Assembly: GCA_016792845.1 (NCBI GenBank)
Contig: JAEUKH010000011.1
Coordinates: forward strand, 16,409-80,408
Length of the DNA stretch: 64,000 nucleotides
DNA from: Myxococcales bacterium
Lineage (GTDB): Bacteria > Myxococcota_A > Polyangia > Polyangiales > Ga0077539
Reading direction: 5' to 3'
This document shows positions 55,159-62,006 of the stretch, piece after piece. The number at the start of each line of letters is the position of its first letter. Position 1 is the stretch's first letter. The position numbers and the translations under genes were made by a program. Below the pieces are notes generated by a model. It was not told the DNA's origin. It saw only the letters and a list, made by a program, of their open reading frames with translations, and made no database searches.

Positions 55159-56543
55159 TACTTCGCCCCGCCTTCGATGGCGTGTTCGACGAGGGTGCAG
55201 GCCTGACGCTCAGCATCCAGCGCATCATCGCGGCAATCGACCGAAGTGACTACATCACGTGCCAATTCGCGACGTTCGCTGGCAGAAAAAAGTGGGATAA
55301 CTACCGAGGCGATGCCGTCCTCGTCGAAGTGCGGGATCGAGCCACCATAGGTAAGGCTGGCGATTTGGCGATACGCAGCCTGCGATTGGAGAAATCCGAA
55401 GAGATAGGCAGTATCTTCTTTCGTCTTGGCCTGAAGGCGCACGAGCATGTGAGTTGTCGTAGCCCCTGCGAGATGGCGCCCAACCCACACTGCTCGGCCG
55501 GTCAACCCGCCCTTCTGACCGAACGCTTGAACGAGAACCGTGCCTTCCTCCATGCGAACCTGCTCGAACAGCGTCGTCTTTCTAGAAAGCACTCCTTTCG
55601 GCTCGGGATCCAAGGAGAAGAGAGTCGATCCCGTGTAATAGGGCGCCCCATACGCAAGATCATCAACGTGGATGCGTTTGAAAATGCCAGGCAAGAAGAT
55701 GCGCTGGCACCAAGTGCCGATCGTTGCGTGCTCTCCGCTGACGAGCTGCGCTCTCAGAGCGCGCACGAATGGATCATGAAACTGAGCATCCATTCGCCGC
55801 TGCAACAAAGAAGCGTTCACAACACCAACGCGAGGCGATTCGCGCTGCTGCTTCAACAGCGCGTCAACGAGGCCATCAAAGCGGGCGGCTACGCCCCGCA
55901 GCAGGCGCGTCGCCTCGACCCGCAACGACGATGCCTTCTCCACGAGGTCATGAATCTTTTGCTCGAACGTCCAATCGAAGCGGGGCACCGACAGACTCGC
56001 GATGTGTTCAGGGTCGACGTGCTTGATATGTCCGCCGTAAATCTGCTTCCGAATCTGCGCATGCCCATAGCGGGACGCGAGAAATGCAAAGAGATACCCG
56101 GGGGGAGCGGCCGCGGCATTCGGTTCGATGCGAATGAGATCGCCGCTCCCAACAAGGGTACCGAACCCAGGGCGACTCCAGATCGCCTTGCCAAGGTTCA
56201 TTCCCGAGCACGTTACCAAGATCATCCCTTCACACAGGCGCAGTTCGTCGAGCAGGCGCCCGTGTCGCCGTGAGAGATAGGTGTCCGGCGCGACGTCAGC
56301 ATTGACGATGTCGCGAGCGGAGACGTAGGGCTCACCGAGCTCGGGATTGTCGACGAAATTGCCTTTGAAAATAGGCCCGCGAAAGATGCCTCGCCCTCCA
56401 ACCAGGTCCCTCACCGTTGCCATCGAGCAGGTCAGCCGTCGCAGGCGTGCCACGGCCCGTTCGTCTTCGGAAACGTGAAAGCCGCCGGTCAGGCGATGAC
56501 CTTCTTCGATAATGTCGCGAACACGAACTACACCGGTTCTCAT
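55158..56543 (-). CDS. hsdS: Type I-like DNA specificity subunit (HsdS; MADS Mad5-like)
   Basis: A 461-aa two-target-recognition-domain specificity protein. Each half shows the TRD pattern: the N-terminal half has GPIFKGNF...YVSARDIVNAD and YGGHIKHVDPEHIASLSVPRF, the C-terminal half AYGAPYYTGSTLFSLDPE and YGGSIPHFDEDGIASVVIPLF. Long helices (RVEATRLLRGVAARFDGLVDALLKQ and RELARDVVTSVDCRDDALDAERQ) separate and end them. It would direct the upstream methyltransferase to a bipartite DNA site. The stop shares one base with the kinase start, and the ATG overlaps the methyltransferase stop. No HsdR translocase accompanies it. Confidence 0.88.
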   Translation of the reverse strand: MRTGVVRVRDIIEEGHRLTGGFHVSEDERAVARLRRLTCSMATVRDLVGGRGIFRGPIFKGNFVDNPELGEPYVSARDIVNADVAPDTYLSRRHGRLLDELRLCEGMILVTCSGMNLGKAIWSRPGFGTLVGSGDLIRIEPNAAAAPPGYLFAFLASRYGHAQIRKQIYGGHIKHVDPEHIASLSVPRFDWTFEQKIHDLVEKASSLRVEATRLLRGVAARFDGLVDALLKQQRESPRVGVVNASLLQRRMDAQFHDPFVRALRAQLVSGEHATIGTWCQRIFLPGIFKRIHVDDLAYGAPYYTGSTLFSLDPEPKGVLSRKTTLFEQVRMEEGTVLVQAFGQKGGLTGRAVWVGRHLAGATTTHMLVRLQAKTKEDTAYLFGFLQSQAAYRQIASLTYGGSIPHFDEDGIASVVIPLFSASERRELARDVVTSVDCRDDALDAERQACTLVEHAIEGGAK

Positions 56544-58624
56544 GAGCCCGGCTCCGCATGCGTCCTGCGAAAGTCTCGGAAAGCTGCAGCAATGAGCGGG
56601 AGGTCATCGTCGAGGACCCTCTTCTTCCGACGAAGGCTGCGAGTAACGAACTGCCCATTGACGCGGATCCGTTCCACTTCCTCGACATCCTCGAGAAGCT
56701 CTTCGCCGTCGGGGCCGCGCTTGTAGAGCGTGTTGCCTCGTCTATCGACACCCACGCGCTCTGCAACCGCCATGAACACCGGATAGTCGTCCTTGCCCCC
56801 GAGATCCGCGGCCTGAACATCGCGCTGCGATTTCTTCTTCAGAAAAACAAGACTCGTCAGGATGTTGACCTTGGCTTCGACGACGAAGACCTCGACCGGC
56901 AAATCGATGCTCGCAAGCACCCAGGTGTGCCGGAGAATCCACCAGCGGATGTACTCGTCTCCGGGGTTGCCAAGGATGCCGTCCGGCAAGACGATGCCCA
57001 TGCGGCCGCCGGGCTTGAGCCAGTCGACACAGCGCTCGATGAACAAGACCTCGGGTGCGACGCTGCCCTGGAGGCGCCCCGTGTTCCTGAAGCCCCCGTC
57101 CTCGGTGCGCTCCCAGATGTGCGCGAGCTCGAAGTGCCTGAGGATGTTTGGGTCGGTGATAGGGATCTCCGAGCCGAAAGGCGGGTTGGTCAAAACTACG
57201 TCCATCGTGCCCAACTCGGCGACCTTCTTCGCCTCGGCAAGGCCCGGCAGGTGGCCAGCCGGGAACTCCAGCGAGTTGATGTTGAACAGGTGCGCCTCGG
57301 CGTTGCTCGCCATGACGGCGTTCATCTGCGCGGCGCGCACGAGGAACGGGTCGAAGTCGGCGGCGAACAGGTTTTTCCTAACAAACTCGCCGAGCCGTTC
57401 CTGGATCGAGATGAACTCCTGACTCGACTCCGCGCCCGGCTCGATGCCCTGCTCCGCCTGGAACTTGTGCGCGAGGTGCGCGAGTGTCGCCGTGAGAAAG
57501 CCGCCCGTCCCGCATGCCGGATCGATCACGCGCTCGCTCGGCTTCGGGTCGAGCATCGAGACGACGAGCTTGATCGCACCGCGCGGCGTGAAATACTGGC
57601 CTCGATCGCCACGAAGGTTCGTGCCGACGATCTCTTGGTAGGCCGCCCCTTTTGCATCGACATCGGTACGCCCGAAGTCGTACTTCGCCAGCTCCGACAC
57701 CATGAACGCGAGCGCGCGGTCGGAGAGCGAGATATCCTCGTTCCCCCGGAAGACGGTGGAGTACTTCTTCTTCACTTCGTCGAAGAGCGGCTTGATGCGA
57801 TCGCGAATCGCCTTCTGCCCAGCCGGATCGAACTGCTCGTCGATGAGCTGCCCGTTCTTCTCGAAGCGGCCGGCCCAGAAGCGGCGCTTCTCGTTGGGCT
57901 GTCGCTCATCGTGCATCTTGGCGAAGATGAGGTAGAGGAACTGCCAGAAGGCAGCGTCCTTCGGCATGCCCTCGTTGCCGTGGATGAAGTTGTGGCAGCG
58001 CCGGAAAGCGGTGCGCAGCATCTCCGGTTCGGCGCGGCGAAGCTTGGCGTGGGACGCGACGTCGCGCGTCCCGATGGACTCGTCGGAGAGCGGCCAGTCA
58101 CCGATGGGAATGAACTTGGCGTCGAAGCGCTTCCGGTCGACGCGGAAAAAGAAGAACTCGAGGCCGTTGGTCCAGAGGCCGTACTTGCAGTTCTCGCAAG
58201 CGGCCATCGCGTCCTTGAGCAGCTCGAGGTCCTTCGCCGCCTGCTCGTGGTCGCGCATCTTGTACGCGCCCTTGTCGCCGAGCTTCAGTTCCTTCTGGCA
58301 GACGACGAGGCGACGCACGTTCTCGGGCGTGTGCTCGGATCCAGGCTCGAAGATCGCGATGTCGATCTTCTTGTTCGACGACCTGCCAGAGTCCGCGACC
58401 TTCACCTTGAAGTCGGGCTCCATGTCATCGACGGACAGGCCGTACTCGTGGAAGAGAGCGCGCGCGATGCGCTGGCGGACCGTCTCCTTGTCGTTCTCGG
58501 CGACCGGCTTGCCCGTGATGTAGTCGAGGATCTTGCCGTCCTCGATGGCGCTCGCCTCGTCGGTCGACGCACCGTTCTCCTCGGTCGCCGTCACCGACTC
58601 CGCTGTCTTCTTGGGCCTAGCCAT
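56540..58624 (-). CDS. hsdM: N6-adenine DNA methyltransferase (HsdM-like; MADS Mad2-like)
   Basis: A 694-aa adenine methyltransferase. The SAM motif DPACGTGGFL (368-377) and the catalytic NPPF (480-483) are intact, preceded by RGDRGQYFTPRGAI, typical of HsdM. The first about 180 residues resemble the HSDR_N-type PD-(D/E)XK fold: KKIDIAIFEPG (Asp88) then VVCQKE where an ExK is expected, so the nuclease site looks decayed. ATG 58624 overlaps the small HTH gene by 8 bp and is preferred over an in-frame start at 58702, which lies wholly within that gene. It probably marks self DNA for the defence system. Confidence 0.92.
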   Translation of the reverse strand: MARPKKTAESVTATEENGASTDEASAIEDGKILDYITGKPVAENDKETVRQRIARALFHEYGLSVDDMEPDFKVKVADSGRSSNKKIDIAIFEPGSEHTPENVRRLVVCQKELKLGDKGAYKMRDHEQAAKDLELLKDAMAACENCKYGLWTNGLEFFFFRVDRKRFDAKFIPIGDWPLSDESIGTRDVASHAKLRRAEPEMLRTAFRRCHNFIHGNEGMPKDAAFWQFLYLIFAKMHDERQPNEKRRFWAGRFEKNGQLIDEQFDPAGQKAIRDRIKPLFDEVKKKYSTVFRGNEDISLSDRALAFMVSELAKYDFGRTDVDAKGAAYQEIVGTNLRGDRGQYFTPRGAIKLVVSMLDPKPSERVIDPACGTGGFLTATLAHLAHKFQAEQGIEPGAESSQEFISIQERLGEFVRKNLFAADFDPFLVRAAQMNAVMASNAEAHLFNINSLEFPAGHLPGLAEAKKVAELGTMDVVLTNPPFGSEIPITDPNILRHFELAHIWERTEDGGFRNTGRLQGSVAPEVLFIERCVDWLKPGGRMGIVLPDGILGNPGDEYIRWWILRHTWVLASIDLPVEVFVVEAKVNILTSLVFLKKKSQRDVQAADLGGKDDYPVFMAVAERVGVDRRGNTLYKRGPDGEELLEDVEEVERIRVNGQFVTRSLRRKKRVLDDDLPLIAAAFRDFRRTHAEPGS

Positions 58625-58832
58625 TCTTGCGATCCTTTTCTCCAAGCTCGTCGGAAGATGAGGCAGCGCCTCCGTCGCGCACCCAGGCGTCGACGTCCTC
58701 ACGCTTGAACTTCCACAGGCGACCGACCTTGTGGCCGGGCATGCCCTTCGCGGTGACCCAGGTGTAGACCGTGTCCTTGCTCACCCCGAGGTACTCCGCG
58801 ATCTCGTCAACTGAGAGCCACCTGTCGTCCAT
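58617..58832 (-). CDS. Small excisionase-like HTH protein (MADS Mad1-like)
   Basis: A 71-aa MerR/excisionase-type helix-turn-helix (HTH_17): WLSVDEIAEYLGVSKDTVYTWVTAKGMPGHKVGRLWKFKREDVDAWV. It is followed by a charged tail. A GAAGGA site lies 7 nt before ATG 58832. As first gene of the operon, next to a palindrome overlapping the predicted promoter, it is the likely autoregulator. It overlaps the methyltransferase start by 8 bp. Confidence 0.88.
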   Translation of the reverse strand: MDDRWLSVDEIAEYLGVSKDTVYTWVTAKGMPGHKVGRLWKFKREDVDAWVRDGGAASSSDELGEKDRKNG

Positions 58833-58872
58833 GCGCGTCCTTCAAGCCGGTCCGGCTGACTCCTGCCTGAAC

Positions 58873-58908
58873 ACGGTATCAGGGCCCCAACCCGGTTGCA
58901 ATCGGGTT
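58873..58908 (-). promoter_or_regulatory. Predicted promoter and overlapping palindromic operator of the defence operon
   Basis: On the minus strand a -35 TTGCAA (58896-58901) and a -10 TACCGT (58873-58878) are 17 bp apart. The -35 box sits at the centre of a 20-bp palindrome, AACCCGGTTGCAATCGGGTT (58889-58908), with one mismatched base pair. Binding there would block the promoter. The palindrome is seen. Promoter strength and regulator identity are inferred, and the -10 box is poor. Confidence 0.4.
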
Positions 58909-58991
58909 TGTTAGGGTTCGTTCAGCTTGACTGGGTATGACGCCGGAAGTGGACCGGGCAGATCGGGATGAACCCGCTCTTGTGCTCCGAC

Positions 58992-59032
58992 GGATTCCGT
59001 GGGAACTTCCATCGGATTCCCATGAGGATTCC
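58992..59032. promoter_or_regulatory. Triplicate GGATTCC motif, candidate enhancer sites
   Basis: GGATTCC occurs three times (58992, 59014, 59026) with a palindrome-like GGGAACTTCC (59001-59010) between. The cluster lies about 105-145 bp upstream of the start predicted from the sigma54-type promoter. That is the usual distance for enhancer-binding-protein sites. Function is inferred from position only. Confidence 0.35.
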
Positions 59033-59110
59033 GGCCACGAGGGGTTGGCGCAAACGTTCCAATACTGCGCGTGAAGGCGCAACTCTTCGAAAACCGGGCA
59101 CTTTTGTATC

Positions 59111-59126
59111 CGGCACGGCGGCTGCT
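59111..59126 (+). promoter_or_regulatory. Sigma54-type (-24/-12) promoter
   Basis: CGGCACGGCGGCTGCT matches the consensus TGGCACGRNNNTTGCW at 14 of 16 positions and keeps the required GG-N10-GC spacing. It lies about 50 bp upstream of the Gly-zipper gene start (59175), which has an AGGGAG ribosome site at 59161-59166. The downstream gene encodes an enhancer-binding-type protein, which fits sigma54 control and possible autoregulation. Confidence 0.65.
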
Positions 59127-59174
59127 TAGGGCCAGCCAACTCAAGCGGGGCGAAGTCCCCAGGGAGAACTGGCA

Positions 59175-59594
59175 ATGAAGAAGCAGACGATCAGCAACGC
59201 CACCCAGCTCGTTCGCGCGCTGGAGCAGCACGGCGCCCTCACCATCCACGGCCCGCAGGGGCTCGTCCTTGCCCGGCAGGCGATCGAGCAGGTCATGAAG
59301 CAGGCCGGGTACGGCATCACGTTCGACCCTGCGAGCGCGCCGGACCTCGTCGACTACCTCACCGTCACGACGGTGTCGGGGATCGAGGGCGCGATCGCGG
59401 GGGCGGGGCTCGGCGCGCTGGTGGGTCTGCTGTTCAGGCAGCCCGCTGCCGGGGCGGCCATCGGCGCCGGTCTCGGCGGTCTCGCGGGCGCCGGGCGCGG
59501 CATCCAGCGCGTCGAGATCGGCTGGCGCGTGCGCGCTGTGCGCGAGCTCGACGGGGCGCCGGTCGTGACCATCAACGCGCTCATGGCGGCATGA
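59175..59594 (+). CDS. Small Gly-zipper, probably membrane-active protein
   Basis: A 139-aa protein with a soluble N-terminal half (MKKQTISNATQLVRALEQHG...). Two glycine-rich hydrophobic helices follow (IAGAGLGALVGLLF and AAGAAIGAGLGGLAGAGRG, about residues 73-107), a Gly-zipper pattern seen in pore-forming or membrane-inserting proteins. No cleavable signal peptide is present. Its stop overlaps the start of the AAA+ regulator gene (ATGA), and it lies behind the sigma54-type promoter. By analogy it could be a membrane-disrupting effector released when the regulator is triggered. This is inference. Confidence 0.7.
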   Translation: MKKQTISNATQLVRALEQHGALTIHGPQGLVLARQAIEQVMKQAGYGITFDPASAPDLVDYLTVTTVSGIEGAIAGAGLGALVGLLFRQPAAGAAIGAGLGGLAGAGRGIQRVEIGWRVRAVRELDGAPVVTINALMAA

Positions 59595-61543
59595 CCATGA
59601 TGCTGAGGATCGATGAGCGTTTGCCGGACTCGCCACTCGAGAGCGAGGTCGTCCTGCACGTACGGCTCCACGCGCGCCGTGCGGTTCGGCGAAAGAACTC
59701 GGAGGCACCGGCGGCGCTCGCGCTCCTCTTCGGCTTCGACAAGGACGACCCGGAGTGGGCCCAGGCGGCGAACGCGCCCGACCCGCTGCAGGCCGGAGCC
59801 GCTCTTGCACAGAGGCTGCGTGGTTCGACCGAGGCCGTCGTTGCGCTCGGGCACGACGCTTCCCACGTCGAGCACTGCAAGCGATGGCTCGCCGCACGGA
59901 AGCAGCAGGACGACGTCTTCGCCGAGATCGAGGCCTCCGACCTCGCGACGTTGCTGGAACTCTCGAAGGCGCGCGACCTCGCGGTGGCGAAGGGCGTCGA
60001 TGCGCGCGGCGTCGAGCGCTACCTGCCGATCTTGATCCAGGGGCCGACCGGCACCGGCAAGGAGCTGCTCGCGGACGCGCTACACCGACTCTGGAAGGCG
60101 ACCACGAACAAGCCGAAGGCGCCGTTTGAGGTCGTCCACGTCGGCGGCATGTCGGCCGACATGATCAACGACGAGCTGTTCGGGCACGCGAAGGGCGGGT
60201 TCACCGGAGCAACGGCAGATCGCGTCGGTCGACTCGAGGCCGCGGACGGCGGGACGCTGCTCATCGACGAGGTCGGCGACCTGCCTCCCGAGGCGCAGGT
60301 GCGCTTGCTCCGCTTCCTGCAGACTCAGGAGGTGTCGCGCATCGGCGAGAACAAGGTGCGGCAGCTCTCGGTGCGCGTCATCGCGGCGACGTGGCATGAC
60401 CTCGACAAGAACGTGACGGACGGGAAGTTCCGCGAGGATCTTCTGCATCGACTGCGGGTCGGGGTCGGGCTTCGCCTGCCGCCGCTCGCGAGCCGAGAAG
60501 GCTTCTTCGACGACCTGCTACCCGCGCTGCTGAAGAAGCGCGGGCACCGTGCCGCTCCCCTCGTCACACGCAGCGTTCGCGACGCGCTCGCGCGATACCA
60601 CTGGCCCGGCAACCTGCGCGAACTCGCCGGCGTGCTCGACGAGATCGTCGCCCTTGCGTACGAGGAGACCATCCGCCTCGAGCACCTGCCGTCGCACCTC
60701 CAGCGCGCCTATCTCGAGCTGCCGCTTCATGCGCGCGCCATCGGCTTCCTGCTCGACGAAGTCGACGGCGGTGGTCTACCCGACGATCACGTGTCGTGGC
60801 GTATCGAGCAGATCACGCGGTCGCTCGCGAGCACGGCCCTGCCCCAGGCGAATGAGCAACTCGCAACCGTCGGGCAGTTTCTGACCTTGCTCGATGACAG
60901 CTCGGAGGAGCATCGTCGCAACGTCGCCGAGGTGAAGGAACTCCTGCGTCTCGACCAGCAGTACCGGCTCGCCGCGGCAACCCACGGCTTCTGGCAGTCG
61001 GTGCTTTCACTGGAAGCACCAGCGAACGTGAAGCGCCTCGTGCGTGAAGCGAGCAAGCGAGCCAAGGCAGACGAAGCGGAGCTTCAGCGGCAGATCGCTT
61101 CTGGGCAGCGGCAGACCAGCATCGAGGCGAACCCGTGGCTGCGGTTGTTCCGCGAGGTCCACGCATTGCCGCTCCTACGTGGTGCGAACGGCGGCGAGTT
61201 GGCGAAGGCCTTCGTCGCGCTGTTCAACGTGACCAAGCTGCTCGCGCCGTCGGTGATCGACACCGTTCGCGCCGACGCTGCGACAGGTGGGTTCGCTCGG
61301 CTTCGGGATCGGTTCATGCGCTTCATGCGCGAGTCGAGCGACGATGAGTCGAAGGTCATCGACGCCCCAGCAGAATCGCGATCCCCGGCGAAACTCACGC
61401 GCGACGAGTGGGTCACGATCACCCAGAGCTACGCGACGCAGCGAGCTGCATCGGACGCGACTGGGTTCGATCCCAAGACGATCACGAAGTACCTCCAGCA
61501 GCACGACATCCCAAACCCGTGGAAGGCCGAGCGCGCGGCGTGA
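59591..61543 (+). CDS. Sigma54 enhancer-binding-type AAA+ protein with unknown sensor
   Basis: A 650-aa protein. Residues about 140-370 form the AAA+ core: Walker A GPTGTGKE (151-158), the sigma54-contact loop as KGGFTGA (GAFTGA with Ala to Gly), Walker B GGTLLIDEVGD (220-230), sensor/Arg-finger FREDLLHRLRVG and HWPGNLRELAGVLDEIV. The N-terminal 130 residues match no sensor I know. About 230 helical residues follow the core, ending with an HTH-like segment (ITQSYATQRAASDATGFDPKTITKYL) instead of a plain Fis HTH. The overlap with the Gly-zipper gene implies joint function. Its 3' end overlaps the convergent HTH gene by 62 bp. Confidence 0.88.
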   Translation: MTMMLRIDERLPDSPLESEVVLHVRLHARRAVRRKNSEAPAALALLFGFDKDDPEWAQAANAPDPLQAGAALAQRLRGSTEAVVALGHDASHVEHCKRWLAARKQQDDVFAEIEASDLATLLELSKARDLAVAKGVDARGVERYLPILIQGPTGTGKELLADALHRLWKATTNKPKAPFEVVHVGGMSADMINDELFGHAKGGFTGATADRVGRLEAADGGTLLIDEVGDLPPEAQVRLLRFLQTQEVSRIGENKVRQLSVRVIAATWHDLDKNVTDGKFREDLLHRLRVGVGLRLPPLASREGFFDDLLPALLKKRGHRAAPLVTRSVRDALARYHWPGNLRELAGVLDEIVALAYEETIRLEHLPSHLQRAYLELPLHARAIGFLLDEVDGGGLPDDHVSWRIEQITRSLASTALPQANEQLATVGQFLTLLDDSSEEHRRNVAEVKELLRLDQQYRLAAATHGFWQSVLSLEAPANVKRLVREASKRAKADEAELQRQIASGQRQTSIEANPWLRLFREVHALPLLRGANGGELAKAFVALFNVTKLLAPSVIDTVRADAATGGFARLRDRFMRFMRESSDDESKVIDAPAESRSPAKLTRDEWVTITQSYATQRAASDATGFDPKTITKYLQQHDIPNPWKAERAA

Positions 61544-62006
61544 GCGGCGGTGCCGAACGCGGCGCCATCAGATTCGCCCACGCCGCCCGCTGCTCAGCCC
61601 AAGTCCCCGCGTGGGCTACCGCCCGGAGAGTGCGCTCGGCCATCGGCTCGGCGCCGTCCACTGCCTCGAGGGCCAGGACGGCTGCTTGGAGGTCGGGCGC
61701 CAAGAGCAAGAGGTCGAGGAGCTGGGTGACCCTCGCCCGCGTGAGCCCCAGCTTCCGCGCCACGTCGGCCCGGTCGGCGATGGCGCCCCGGTCGATGGCG
61801 GCCTGCAGGTGGTGAGCGAGGGCGAGCTGCTGAGCGACCTTGGCGGGCCTCCGCACGGGCTCGGGCTTTGGGGGCGGCGGCGTCTCGGCGAGCGTGACGG
61901 CCCGGCTCTTGTGGCGGAAGAGCGGCTTCTCGATGACGCGGAAGGCGTCGCCCTTGGCGTCCGTGTTCTTCCTCGCGCCCGCCTCGCTGCTCTCGGCGTC
62001 TATCAC
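61482..62006 (-). CDS. Recombinase-associated HTH protein
   Basis: A 174-aa protein whose GTG start overlaps the recombinase stop (GTGA). Residues about 60-110 form an HTH (IADRADVARKLGLTRARVTQLLDLLLL), a ParB-type pattern often found beside large serine recombinases. It may regulate the cassette or act as a directionality factor. The last about 20 residues (low-complexity PPLTPRARPSTG...) are encoded antisense to the end of the convergent AAA+ gene, so the original C-terminus was probably lost at a junction near 61545. Confidence 0.78.
   Translation of the reverse strand: MIDAESSEAGARKNTDAKGDAFRVIEKPLFRHKSRAVTLAETPPPPKPEPVRRPAKVAQQLALAHHLQAAIDRGAIADRADVARKLGLTRARVTQLLDLLLLAPDLQAAVLALEAVDGAEPMAERTLRAVAHAGTWAEQRAAWANLMAPRSAPPLTPRARPSTGLGCRAAGGTS

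Noticed and set aside
51622..55206. 1194-codon plus-strand frame antisense to the kinase fusion
   Set aside because: It mirrors the codon bias of the real gene and lacks any recognisable domain.
43788..58832. BREX or Pgl system
   Set aside because: A PglW-like NERD-kinase start and a methyltransferase are present, but there is no PglZ phosphatase, BrxC/PglY, BrxA or BrxB. The specificity gene is HsdS-like instead.
55158..58832. Ordinary type I restriction-modification system
   Set aside because: HsdM and HsdS are present but no HsdR with helicase motifs follows. The downstream genes are a kinase fusion and a HerA ATPase.
43788..58832. DISARM
   Set aside because: No DrmA/DrmB helicase pair and no phospholipase-D-type nuclease was seen.
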